From Puccinellia tenuiflora (Eukaryota; Streptophyta; Magnoliopsida; Poales; Poaceae): a DNA stretch of 64,000 bases. The notes under the pieces are model-generated. The model did not search any database and was not told the origin of the DNA. It was given only the letters and a program-made list of their open reading frames with translations. Made by a program: the position numbers and the translations under genes. This document shows, in pieces, positions 1-10,311 of the stretch; the stretch's first letter is position 1, and the number at the start of each line of letters is the position of its first letter. Location of the stretch: NCBI GenBank assembly GCA_012064385.1, contig QRDG01000965.1:124001-188000 (forward strand), read 5' to 3'.

Positions 1-76
1 CTGGAGCTGCGATCACGACGACATGGTGCTGCCCGGAATGGTCCAACTGCCGGCACAACCACATCATTTTGCAGCC

Positions 77-367
77 TCACATGAAATTTCTGTCTCTCTC
101 CTTATGCTTAGCAAACATGGTAGCGAGCTCTTCATCATTTGTAACTTTCACCCATTTATTTCCCCCATCATAGTATTTGAATTCCACTTCATCATGCAAA
201 CCCCAAGGATATGGGCTGCAAATTACCTCCCCAAATTGTCTAAAACTCCAATTGCAATCCATTGGCAAAGGATAATTGAAACCTCCCGCAAATTTCTTCT
301 TATTCTGTGCATCCACGAGGTACCGGTCCCTTCTAATATTCACCAAGAATGCAAACCGCAATTCCAT
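77..367 (-). CDS. Possible first coding exon of a MULE transposase-like protein (PB1-like N-terminus), partial
   Basis: A 96-codon frame opens with ATG at 367 directly after a plausible acceptor (TTAG at 369-372). Its peptide contains FKYYDGG followed by WVKVTNDEELATMF, resembling the PB1-like N-terminal domain that precedes MuDR/FAR1-type transposases in grasses (recalled family resemblance). The frame closes at an in-frame TGA, but the same spot reads as a GTGAGG donor, so the coding region may splice onward past the left window edge. A GC-rich leader exon ending in a GTAAGT donor (481-474) lies just upstream. The transposase core is not visible, so the assignment is tentative; it could be a domesticated gene or a decayed element. 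Confidence 0.4.
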   Translation of the reverse strand: MELRFAFLVNIRRDRYLVDAQNKKKFAGGFNYPLPMDCNWSFRQFGEVICSPYPWGLHDEVEFKYYDGGNKWVKVTNDEELATMFAKHKERDRNFM

Positions 368-481
368 CCTAACCCACGAAAAGCAGAGACGAATTCAGCA
401 CACCAATAGCAAAATCAACTAAAACCAATGGCGTCTCATGTCTAATCGAATGTTCAAATGCACAAGCGAGCTCAAACTTAC

Positions 482-960
482 CACTCGGGAACCCAGTCGT
501 GGACGCGGCGGGTCTCCGGCCCGACGTTTGCCTCGCCAGCTACTCCGGGGTCGCTGCCGCTCGCCATTTCGCCCTGGAGTTAACCCTCTTACTTCCTCTG
601 CCTCGCCAGCCCCAGCGCTCCCGCCGGGCGCATGGAAGGAGCCCCCGCCGCGGGTCAAGCAGGTGGCGGGCGCAGTGGCAGAACGAGCGGGACAAGCTGG
701 TGGCGGTGGAGCACGTAACGGTGGAGCACGTTGCGGTGGAGCAGTTGGCTATATACGCGGGACGGATGCGGCGACACAGGTGGTGGCGGCGGAGGTGGTG
801 GCGGCGCAGGTGGTGGCCGTTCGGGAGTAGGGGTGGTGCACGGACAGATTGGGGGGTAGGGTTCAGGTCGTTATTTTTGGCGCCGATGCGCGGTCCCACC
901 TGTAAGATGCGTACCCACTTCACTAACGCCTACAGACGGAATCCGCTTCAGACTGGCCGT
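482..960 (-). other. GC-rich putative leader exon upstream of the left-edge gene
   Basis: This block is much more GC-rich than its flanks and ends on the minus strand in a good GTAAGT donor (481-474), which would splice to the acceptor before the ATG at 367. Overlapping open frames occur on both strands, but none has recognisable domains and GC-rich DNA yields open frames by chance. I read it as promoter plus 5' leader rather than a separate protein gene. Confidence 0.3.
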
Positions 961-1497
961 TTGACCTCGCCATAGCAGCTGCGACTGAAGTAGTGGCAAA
1001 ACTGAACACCATTTGGAACTAGTGGCAAAACGGAGTAGTACCAAACCTCTAAGGGCAATCTATTAAATGACCCTTTACTAAGTGAATGTTGACGGGGTTC
1101 ATAAAAATGCTCACTGGTGCAAAACAAGTGTGTTCATGGGTTTGACATACATGAATATTTCTTTTTTCAACGCAATATTTTTTCCATTATTAAATTTACT
1201 TATAAAATAAAAGTAACTCGATATACAATTATATATTTACTGACAAATAAAATATAAAACCAATTAATTTATGGGTCACGTTTGGTGCGGCCCATGGAAA
1301 CCCCCATCTAGGCGGAGCTCCCCTAACTGCATGCAATAAGCACAAATAGGAGCTCCCGGCCTAGTGGCTGCCCATGCCAGGAAGAGACGAAGGAGTCTAC
1401 ATGAAGCAAAGAGGAAAACTTTCATTAGATCCTAAATAAAGCGAGTTGACAATGGTGTTTTTCGTGATTATGATACGGTTTGCATCTCATAGGAAAG
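961..1497. other. Intergenic, no gene recognised
   Basis: AT-rich sequence without a supported exon. A pair of GGAGCTCC-containing blocks near 1313-1360 makes a short inverted repeat. Nothing else is assignable. Confidence 0.5.
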
Positions 1498-1499
1498 TA

Positions 1500-1796
1500 C
1501 TCCCTTCGTTCAGGTTTGTTAGGTCACTCTCCATTTTAGATCATTTGGGAATATAAGGTCACTCTCATTAATTTTTCTTAATTCCCTTGAGCAATTAGTG
1601 TTGTTTACTCTCTTTTCTCTCTCCCCACCAATACATGCAATTTTCACTCCCAATGTGTCCCTTATTTCTTGAGATCCTCCAATGCATATGTTTTTCCCTA
1701 ACTATTGGTACACGTAGTAGTTAATGGGGTTGAGTAATTAACCTCCTTGTTAAAAGTGTTTTGGTTCTTTGGTCTTATAAACATGGACGGAGGGAG
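1500..1796. mobile_element. Stowaway-type MITE, 297 bp
   Basis: The element starts CTCCCTTCGTTC and ends with the near-complement GGACGGAGGGAG, the hallmark Stowaway terminal inverted repeat of grasses. It is flanked on both sides by TA (1498-1499 and 1797-1798), the expected Tc1/mariner target duplication. It sits upstream of the receptor-kinase remnant and has no coding capacity. Confidence 0.8.
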
Positions 1797-2067
1797 TAGT
1801 TCCCATGAATTTTTATGTAAATCATTTTGCAAAGAGCAAGATTTCATGATGGATACTAATTAATCACTCGGCATGCCAACAATTTAATAATATAGAACAT
1901 CCAGTACAATTTTTATCTCTATGCTATCATATTCTGCGAAGAGAAGGATTGCACTCTGATCAATAGTAACAATTTGGCACCAATCATCTTAATGTGTAGT
2001 ATCTATCTGTAAACTATCATAATCAGTGTGTGTGTGAGAATCGTAAACATGAGTTTTCTTGTTGCAG

Positions 2068-4672
2068 CTGCGAAGCGTAGCAAGTGGCGCGGAACTGCGG
2101 TATTATCAGGTCTTTCTCTAGAACCCTTCCCCTTCTAATCAATCAACATAGTCGAACAACACAAAGATGTGGTCTTCTTCTTTGTGAAAAAAAACTTAGA
2201 TTGCACTTTTCATTGTTGTGAATCAAAATAGTTTAATCTTGATGCTAACCATGACATGAACCCACTCTCTTAGTTACTTTTTCGTAATAACTTATAAAGT
2301 AAGTTTAACAACTGCAACATGCAACATGATTAAATTAAGTTTGGTTTTGTGACGACATCGAGCATTTGATGGATCACGACCAACATTTGTAATAAAATTA
2401 AAAAGTTTGGTTCTGTGACGACATCAAGCATTTCTAAGAAGCTTACAATGCGGTGCATATGATGGTAGCGACTGTTTGTAACAAAAAATACATTGCATTT
2501 TGAAGTTCTGATTAAGATAAAAAGTAGAATTTTTTAATTTCTCTGTACCGCTTTTTTCATATAATTGTTATCTACTCCTTTTTTTATATATAATTTCTCT
2601 ATACCCCCACTGAATATATACTACCTCATAGTTTTGTAAGAGTATTTTTTTTTTTGGAAGTTAGGAGTACTAGTTGATTGTCCTCTTATATATGTAGTAC
2701 ATTTGCAGGACGTTCTATATACTATGTTGTACACCGTTATTACTAGTGTCAAGTTGACCATGTGCATCTTGCTATTACATGTTTTGTTCCAGTTTCGACT
2801 GTTGCAGCCATTGTTGTGGTCATGACCTGCGTCATTATTGCTATGAAGATTCGAAAAAGGGGGAGATTTCCATTCCAATCAATGGTAGGAAAGCAGGGAA
2901 TTTTTTTTTTAATAACTACACGAAATTTATTCAATTCTGGAAATATTACGCAAATCTATTTTTTTCAAAAATAGTACCCAGTCGTCTTGGCTGAAGACGA
3001 CAGGCCCTTGTCGTCATTGCTGAAGCCGAGTAGGGACCTGTCGTACTTGGCGAAGACGACTAGTCCTTGTCGTCTTTACGGAAGACGACTAGTGGCGTTC
3101 ACTGGAGAAAACACGCCACTGGTACTAGTTACTAGTGGCGTGCACTCACAAAACGCGCCACTGGTATTCCAAAACACGCCACTGGTATGCCACCAAGGAC
3201 GACAGGTCCCTACTCAGCTTTCTACTCAGCTTCACCAATGACCAAGGGCCTATCGTCTTCGGCCAAGACGACCTGGGTACTATTTTGAAAAAAATAGATT
3301 TGCGTAATATTTCCAGAATTGAATACATTCCGTGTATTATTTAAAAAAAAATCCCAGGAAAGCAGTACAACAACCGTATGGACAAAATCGAAGAACTGTT
3401 GGGCAACTATGGTTCAATGGCTCCCAAGAGATACAAATTCTCATATCTGAAGAAAATAACCAAATCTTTTGCTGAGAAGCTAGGAGAAGGTGGCTATGGC
3501 ATAGTATACAAGGGCACCCTACCTGATGGCCACCTTGTCGCTGTCAAGTTCCTTCACGACATGATCGGAAACGGTGAAGAATTTGTAAACGAGGTCATCA
3601 GCATCAGAAGGACATCCCATGTCAATGTTGTCACTCTGCTCGGTTTCTGTTTGGAGGGATCAAAGAGAGCTCTCGTCTATGACTATATGCCTAATGGGTC
3701 ACTAGACAAGTTCATCTATGCCAACAATTCGAAAGAAATCCTTGGCTGGGACAAACTATACGAGATTGCTACAGGAATCGCAAGAGGTTTGGAGTATCTT
3801 CACCGAGGGTGCAACACACGAATCATACATTTCGACGTCAAGCCCCAAAACATCCTCCTTGACCAAGACTTTGCCCCGAAGATTGCTGATTTCGGGCTGG
3901 CGAAGTTGTGCAAACCCAAGGAGAGCTACCTACAATCGATGACTGGCATGCGGGGAACGGTAGGGTTCATAGCGCCAGAGGTCTTCTCAAGGCGGTTCGG
4001 GGCCGTCTCGACAAAGTCAGATGTGTATAGCTTCGGGATGGTGCTTCTGGAGATGGTCGGGGGAAGGAGGAACTTGAGTGCAAGCGTGGAGAGGGAAAGT
4101 GAGGTGTATTTCCCGGACTGGGTTCACGACCATCTGGCACAATTTGGGAGCTTGCACACATTTGACTTGGGATCAGGTGAAACTGAAGAGATTGCAAAGA
4201 AGATGGCCTATATTGGGTTGTGGTGCATACAAATATGGCCAGCATCACGCCCAACGATGAGCAAGGTCTTAGAAATGTTTGACAAAAGTGTTGATCAACT
4301 CGTGATACCACCAAAGCAATGCCTCTATTCAACTATAGCGTGAGTTTACCATTACTTTATTTAACATTAAAATAAAATGTGCTTTTATAAACTACTGAAG
4401 CGTGATTATCGTTTTTTAGTATGCAATTGTCCTTGAGGAAATATACCTATGTTAGTCGGCCAAGCACTTCAATTCAAAGATGACGCTAGAAATGGTGTAC
4501 AATTGGTTTTGTCTAGTACCAATTAAATAATCTTTTGTGTTGTGTGTTGAACACGTATTTAATTTACACTGATATTTAACTCATTTCTAGTTCAACGTAC
4601 ACAGGGATGACTCGGATGAACAACAGGACGTGGCAAGTTCCTATGAAGAACAGAACTAGCCAGGCAAGTTAG
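2068..4672 (+). pseudogene. LRK10-like receptor kinase, interrupted and lacking its ectodomain
   Basis: Exons read in one consistent phase. A 42-bp exon at 2068-2109 has a basic juxtamembrane peptide (KRSKWRGTAVLS). The next exon starts at 2793 with a hydrophobic transmembrane segment (VAAIVVVMTCVIIAM) and basic stop-transfer residues. The kinase domain follows at 3366-4339: glycine loop GEGGYGIVYKG, VAVK lysine, HFDVKPQN catalytic loop (a non-RD kinase, as in the Lr10/LRK10L group), DFGLAKLC and APEVF. A perfect GTGAGT donor at 4340 splices in frame to an acceptor at 4589-4590 and a last exon ending with TAG at 4670-4672; unspliced, a TGA follows at 4341. A 460-bp transposon at 2896-3355 splits the exon between membrane anchor and kinase and shifts the frame (net +469 bp). 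No GUB_WAK ectodomain exon is visible upstream. The intact form would be a plasma-membrane kinase of immune or stress signalling; this copy is probably dead. Confidence 0.82.
2896..3355. mobile_element. Non-autonomous Mutator-type element with long terminal inverted repeats
   Basis: The 460-bp insert begins GGGAATTTTTTTTTT and ends AAAAAAAAATCCC. Its terminal inverted repeats run roughly 90-100 bp with a few mismatches, for example the ATTACGCAAATCTATTTTTTTC block at 2946 against its complement near 3290. It is bounded by a perfect 9-bp direct repeat AGGAAAGCA (2887-2895 and 3356-3364), the Mutator target-site length. The centre carries repeated GACGAC and ACTAGTGGCGT motifs in both orientations. 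There is no transposase. It sits in the coding exon of the receptor kinase. Confidence 0.85.
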
Positions 4673-5101
4673 TAAGATTTAGTTTAATGATGTCAGAAAC
4701 AATGTCCATGTCATTTTTCCATTGTATCCTCTTGCACTGAAATTTAACTCATTAATTGTGTGATTATCCTTTTTTCTAATAAAAATAATGCAAAATTTTC
4801 CTTGAGAAAAAATATACCAAGCACTTAAATTCAAAGACGATCCTACAAATATTGTGCGATTAGTTTTGTCTAGTACCATAAAAAACTGTTTTGTTTTTTG
4901 TTGACCACAGAATTAATTCACACTAGTATTTAGATCATTTCCAATTCAACGTAACACAGGGATAACTCAGATGAACAGCAAAACAAGGCAAGTTCCTACG
5001 AACAACAGAACTAGTTAGGGAAGTTAGTAAGATTTTCGGGGTAAAGAGAGGAAGCAATGTCAGAAACAATGTCCATGGCATCATTCCACTGTGTCCTCAA
5101 A
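4400..5101 (+). repeat. Diverged tandem duplication of the kinase 3' exon and downstream DNA
   Basis: Two copies, about 4400-4740 and 4758-5101, align over nearly their whole length: shared CCTTGAG, AAGCACTT, TTTTGTCTAGTACCA, CAGGCAAGTTAGTAAGATTT-like blocks and GTCAGAAACAATGTCCATG. The first copy holds the last exon of the receptor kinase with its CTAG acceptor. In the second the acceptor AG reads AA and the exon has indels, so only copy one can serve as an exon. Confidence 0.75.
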
Positions 5102-5481
5102 GTTCGAATAATGGAGAAGTGAAAATAAAATTCTGATTAGGTACTGATATCGTCTCCCTTCACTCTCCTTCGGCATTTTTCAAAGAGGGGGGAGTTAAAC
5201 ACCGGCCTGTCCTTCGGGGAAAAGAAGAAACTATTAATCAAATACGAATAAAATGCAATGTTTCAATCAAGGGGACCAAACGTACTCTAAATTCTGTAGG
5301 TACATCTCAAATGTAAATATGAACTCTTGTTCAAGCCCTCGTTTATCAATACTTTGCAGTGTAATTAATTCAGTAAACGATGCAAGGTCGACCCCAATCA
5401 ATTTGGCAATATGCATATGAAGAATGAAATAAGAAGCGGTGACAATGAGAAGGGAAGGGAAAGATAAAAGGGACCACTCAC

Positions 5482-5740
5482 AGCTCTTTGCTCTTGTACA
5501 TGTAGCGAAGTTTATCCACACACTCTGGATATAAGGATGAAATTATATATAGGTTAATATCGATAACAAGAGGAAGCAAGCACATTATAATATTAACCAA
5601 AGCAAGGAAGAGCACATTATTACTTGTATTGAATTTGGTACGTAGAGGAAGAGCCCACAAAAGAAGAAAATTGCGAAGCCAGATGGTGTCTCCAATAGCA
5701 CCGTGACCACCCCACGATTCTTCAGAAAGTCATCACCGAC
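5482..5740 (-). pseudogene. NOP56/NOP58-like N-terminal fragment
   Basis: On the minus strand, 5740-5640 reads VVTVLLETPSGFAIFFF, which matches the conserved N-terminus of nucleolar NOP56/NOP58 proteins (LFETPSGFAIF, recalled). A second exon at 5524-5482, bounded by CCAG and GTGAGT, reads VWINFATCTRAKS, comparable to the following region in grass NOP58-like repeats. No start codon is seen close upstream, and the NOSIC and Nop domains are absent. These short grass NOP58-like sequences are often dispersed gene fragments, so I treat it as a remnant rather than a working snoRNP gene. Confidence 0.45.
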
Positions 5741-6999
5741 CAACACAAAAGTCAACAAAAATTAAGCAAATTGTATTACAAAGGAAAAGCGTGATCCGTG
5801 GCAATGCCCCGAACGCTAACACGACGATCGATGGAGGGTGTTGAGCACGGTACATCGCCATCTAGATTTCTGGGATTGTATCTACATTTGTTTCTGAACG
5901 CAAAAATATTCTCGCCGAATCTATGTTCCTCCACACGGTTTCAGTTGTCGTGATAAATTGGGTGAGATTGAGATAGAGGGTGATGGCGGCGGACTGGTGG
6001 ATTACCTACAGCTACACTGGCGGCTAGCTCCCCGGTGGAACTGGGAGGGAACTTTCATCGACGTGGTGTAGAGGGACCCGAAAGAGGAGGAGGACGCGCC
6101 CGGGGGAACAAAGCCGCGGCGCGTGGAACGGGGTATTGCGAGAGGTTTGTTGCCACGAGTGATGTTTCTAGTCCCTAGGAACAGCCAATCTAATGGTGGG
6201 ATTTGATTAACCATTTATGTTTCGGATTGGAACCTAAAGATCGTTATATGTAAATGGACAAAATAGGATAACCATTAGGTTAATAAGGTTATAATGGTTA
6301 ACCGTTGGTTATTAAGGGTCGGACCATTTTCCCACGTAGGCCGCCATCCCGCAGAAAAAAAACTTCAACTAAATCTAGAAAAAGCCAGGCACACCACGCA
6401 CGCACGCACGACACACCTCTTCCACATTCTTCCTGCGGTGGCCTCTCTCATTCGTTGCCAATCTCTTCCGATCCCTTTCTCCTCTCTCTCCGAACAATGT
6501 CGTACTCAGACAACCTCTAGCTCCTCCTCTTGCTGCCCATCACCAGACAATATCTACCTTCTTGGAGAAAAATGAAAAATCCATCGCATTTGGGGTTTCA
6601 AAAGACTACCACTTCTCATTTTTATAAGAAACACACACTATATAGTAATAGTGTAACAAAAAAACACTGATGCGGGTAGTTTATGCCGGCTAAGCGAGTT
6701 TCTAATGGGTGGACCACATTTTCAAACCTACATGGCAAATAGCCAACACCAACGGATATACGTAAGAGAAGTTCTAAATTTTGGGGTTTTTTTTTGTAAA
6801 AGCTCAACCTCGTCGTGGGTATGCACTGATGTGATGTCAAGGAAGGACATGGCCTTGCCGTGGGTAGGCTTGCTCCACGAAGAGTCTAGAGGCGGCACAC
6901 ATCAAGGAGGGTAGGGGCGCGCGGTCGTTGCGTAGCCCATGAAGCAGACATCAAGGGATCTTGGGAACTCACCGAATGGTGATCCTCATCATCGACGAC
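5741..6999. other. Intergenic, no gene recognised
   Basis: Contains short open frames on both strands without recognisable domains (6002-6214 minus, 6294-6575 plus, 6705-6914 plus). A purine/pyrimidine-rich CTCTCT patch at 6470-6500 resembles a 5' leader, but no coding exon follows. The right end merges into LINE-like sequence. Confidence 0.4.
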
Positions 7000-8210
7000 C
7001 GATTGGAGTGGAGGCCACCCCGACTAAAGGGGAAACCTTGGGAGGGTTGAAGGTTTGAAGCTACAAAATTACTGTTTACTAAGCAAATAGATATTTAAGC
7101 TTTCGAATGAAGACGACGTTTTGGCAAGAACGGCCGCATAATAAATATCTACGGAATAAATCCTTGTCTCAAGTATCGGTAAAATCGTACCGACTCTCCT
7201 TTTTGGAAACGACTCATGGGTGTCAAAAAGGATTTTTCCTCCATAGGTAATTTTGTGATCAGTGATGGAATGAAAATCTCTTTTGGGAGGATATTTGGTT
7301 AGGATATGCGTCTTGAGCCGCACAATATTCCGCACTCTACACTATTGTGCAACGAAAAAACGTTGTAGTTGCATATGATATGCCTAGAGCTCTGCTGAAT
7401 ATTGAATTTAGACGAACATTATCCACGAACAAGTGGAACAGATGGCTACACTTAGTCCAACAGTTGATGACAATAGAATTAATTAACGAACAAGTGGAAT
7501 TTAACTTCTAATTTCTTATTTTCGGTCAAATCCATGTATTTGGATCTAATGAAGTGCCATTAAAGATTAAGATTTTTTTGTGGTTTATTTATAGAAATGT
7601 TTTATTAACTAAAGATAATTTAGCTAAGCATAAATGAAATGGATGTAAGAAATGTGTTTTCTATGATTCAGAGAAATAGATCCCTTTTGCTTGTTTTATT
7701 TGGAGGATCGTTTAGTTTAGTTTTAACCAGCCGTCGTCAACCAATATCACGAATTTGTTCAGGAATTGGTTGAGAAGAATTGATAAATTTAATAAGGCAC
7801 GCATTCGTGTAGTAGTATGTGATTTCTTATGCTATATTTAGAATTTTATAAATGATTTGATTTTTACCAAGACATGCTATATTAATTATTTACAGATTAC
7901 ATACAAGACCACATACCTCATCAACGCATGGCCTTTTCTCCTCATGCTGGAGCAACGAGAACCTATGGATTCTCGATGCAGGCGTCTGGAGACGACGGTC
8001 GATCGGGCTTTTTACTACCTGGCTAGCTGGCAAGGTTTTAATCGTCTACATGGTGCATCCGTGTTTCATCCTTTTTGTTTTCCGGTCGCTAGTGTTTATC
8101 GCCATCTTATGTGACTCATGATGTACTTGTAAACTTTAAATCTTAAGCTTTACAATAAAAATGGATAAGTGCATGGATTGATGCAGAGGCCGAAGCTCTG
8201 TTCCCCTTGG
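7000..8210 (+). mobile_element. Decayed LINE (non-LTR retrotransposon), 3' half
   Basis: Through frameshifts and stops the plus strand reads successive blocks typical of grass LINE ORF2 C-termini: CLLSK near 7073, NKYLRNKSLSQV near 7140, FWEDIWLGYAS near 7277, ALYTIVQRKNVVVAYDMPRA near 7333, RWLHLVQQLMTIELINEQ near 7440 and VPLKIKIFLWFIYRNVLL near 7556, followed by KDNLAKHK and CKKCVFYDSEK (the zf-RVT finger). The 3' tail includes GATGCAGAGGCCG near 8182, a usual LINE end in cereals. It lacks the reverse transcriptase core, so it is 5'-truncated, and it is not functional. The minus-strand frame at 7069-7335 is a shadow. Confidence 0.8.
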
Positions 8211-8974
8211 AGCGGAGATGTTTGTCTCATCTAATAATGTCTTGGCTACAAATCACAGTGTTGTACTGCTAGTAGATTCGTCTAATCTGTGAGGTGATGG
8301 CAACAGTTTTTGCAGCATTTTCGATCAAACAACTTTCATATGGAGAAATAAAATGCTGTCAACTAAATTTTACTGAATGCTATTTGTGATTTTATATTTG
8401 ATTCCTTGCAAACTTCTTAAAAGTTGAGCTTTTGACATGAGGTATTTTCATATCCATAATCCATTGGGATTGTGCTTCCATAATTGGTTGCAGAGCAGCT
8501 CTTTGAAGCTTTATTGTGAACATTTTCTAGAGTAAAACAATCTTATAGGTAATAGCTTCACTTGTTAATAATCACTTTGTATCTTTAAAAATTCTTTAAT
8601 AAAAATACTTGGTCTGCTCAACTAACAAACTCGTAATCTCCTTTTCATCTATAGGGCTATGTCTCTAACTTAGTCATCTTCGATGACAAAAAGTCGATTG
8701 CATTCCAACGTCGTTGTTTCTTTGGATGAGTGGTCTCCCTATACCCCATGGTACCAGATCCTAGATGGAGGTGGGGATCCATTTCATGTGTGTGGTACAT
8801 GGCATGTGTAGAGGATGGCAAGAATACAAAAATGGATAGTGTGGGGTTTGTTGTGTCACTATACAAGTGAAAATTGATGGGAGTGGAACACAAGCACAAT
8901 ATATTAGATCCTTTTGAAGCATTTTATAATTCTATTTACGTATGAACATTTACTCTAAGTTTTTTCGTTTCATG

Positions 8975-8998
8975 GCAACACACGGGTATTTAGCTAGT
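8975..8998 (+). mobile_element. Possible Helitron 3' terminus (degenerate)
   Basis: GGCAACACACGGG is followed seven bases later by CTAG and a T (8994-8998). This is the same arrangement as the clearer Helitron end at 42298, but the hairpin stem here is damaged. A candidate start could lie near 8583-8594 (TCTTTAA...), which would give a very short element; that is only a guess. Confidence 0.3.
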
Positions 8999-9537
8999 AT
9001 TTACTCTTTCAAAAGATGGTTTGGTGATGGTATGAACTCCCATATATACAAAAGAAACCAAACTTTCTACCCGAGGCTAAGACTACATTACCTAAGATAA
9101 TATAGGAACAAAGAGCGTGTTTGTTCGTGTTTTCTAGACTGACATTGGATTACACCGCAATTTGACGTTGTTAAACACGTTTGGTTCGCTTGGGCTATAA
9201 ACAAGTATCGTGTAATCAAAAACTCCCCGGCTTAAATCCAATCCCTCCCTCACCCCACTGTTGACGAATCTTCATGTGAGGCAACATTTTCCGGTGACCC
9301 TTCAGTCCGCTACCCCCTCTGCTTGTGATCTCCTCCGTCGAGTTGCTGTGTCGATGCTCCTGGGGAGCTTAAGCCAATAGTCAGGGAGATATTTCCCGGG
9401 ACTTCCTGGAGGTGACAGTCCTCCGTGAGCGTCAAAGATTCAGCGAGCAATCGTTTGCGCCATACCATTTGTTTTGGTCATGTGGATGACCCGCAGACCG
9501 TAGATAAGATCATAAGATGGATACCCACGCCTCACCC

Positions 9538-9556
9538 GGGGGGGGGGGGGGGGGGG
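9538..9556. repeat. Poly-G homopolymer, about 19 bases
   Basis: An uninterrupted run of about nineteen G residues. Its exact length is likely to be unreliable in any assembly. Confidence 0.8.
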
Positions 9557-9920
9557 TCCGTGGAATAGGCGTACATGTAATTAGGGGCCCGCCCCTAATG
9601 GTAATTCACCGTCCCGTTCTTATGGGCAAACAGAAAGATCGGATTCGAAAACTGCTTCCTCGAGTGGGGTGCCCTCAGCGGCTAGGACAACTCCTGACCT
9701 AAATGCCCCTAGTATCTCTCCCAACATCCTCTACTTCATGAGTCCCCACTATGAATGGCCTAAACTCCCCTAGCCCATAAATTTAGCCTCCTTGCCTTGT
9801 CTTGGACAGCGTCGCTGCGGCGCTCAAAAGTGCCTAGCTGTTGTTGGGGTAGAAAATAATGTTGCTGGTTCTAGAGGAAATAAGGAAGTAATAACTTTTG
9901 AGATCACGTCATACAGCACC

Positions 9921-9992
9921 GGATCCGTGGCGCAATGGTAGCGCGTCTGACTCCAGATCAGAAGGTTGCGTGTTCGATTCACGTCGGGTTCA
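9921..9992 (+). tRNA. tRNA-Trp (CCA)
   Basis: The 72-nt sequence folds as a full cloverleaf. The acceptor stem GGATCCG pairs with CGGGTTC, with discriminator A. The D-arm is GCGC..GCGC, the anticodon arm TCTGA-CTCCAGA-TCAGA carries anticodon CCA, and the T-arm loop is TTCGATT between GCGTG and CACGT. A-box (TGGCGCAATGG) and B-box (GTTCGATTC) internal promoters are present, and a T-rich stretch with TTTTT near 10017-10021 can terminate RNA polymerase III. There is no intron and no encoded CCA tail, as expected of a nuclear plant tRNA. Confidence 0.96.
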
Positions 9993-10101
9993 ATACCCCG
10001 AACAATAATCCGGTTATTTTTCCTTAATTAAACTTTTTGCTCTCGCAATTGGGCTTAAACTGGGGGAGACCCAAACCTTTTTTGTCCTTCATTCACTATG
10101 A

Positions 10102-10174
10102 GGCCCATTTCGTAAGTAAGCCCACGGTGAGCCCTTCCTCTCCTCCCGTCCGCCGCCTCCGGAACCAAAACCCT
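10102..10174 (+). promoter_or_regulatory. Site II-like GGCCCA and telo-box AAACCCT upstream of the DRG gene
   Basis: GGCCCA at 10102-10107 and AAACCCT at 10168-10174 lie 138-210 bp before the DRG start codon. This pair is a known combination in promoters of plant translation-related and proliferation genes, which fits a DRG GTPase. The positions are seen directly; regulatory activity is inferred. Confidence 0.5.
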
Positions 10175-10311
10175 CAAGCCACTTCGCGAACATTCTCCTC
10201 CTCCCCCTCCCCCTCCCCTTCCGCATCCAGGCGAGCCAAGCCGCGAGCGCGAGCGTGTGGATCAGGCGGCCCTTCTAGAACCTTCCCCGCCCCCCTCCGC
10301 GCCCCGCAGCC

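Larger units (their letters stand above)
8211..9920. other. Intergenic, mostly unassigned
   Basis: No supported exon. A possible Helitron 3' end is listed separately at 8975-8998 and a poly-G tract at 9538-9556. The 9280-9480 stretch is moderately GC-rich without an identifiable reading frame. Confidence 0.4.

Noticed and set aside
7069..7335. 88-aa minus-strand frame
   Set aside because: Shadow of the LINE ORF2 remnant, which reads recognisably on the plus strand across the same bases.
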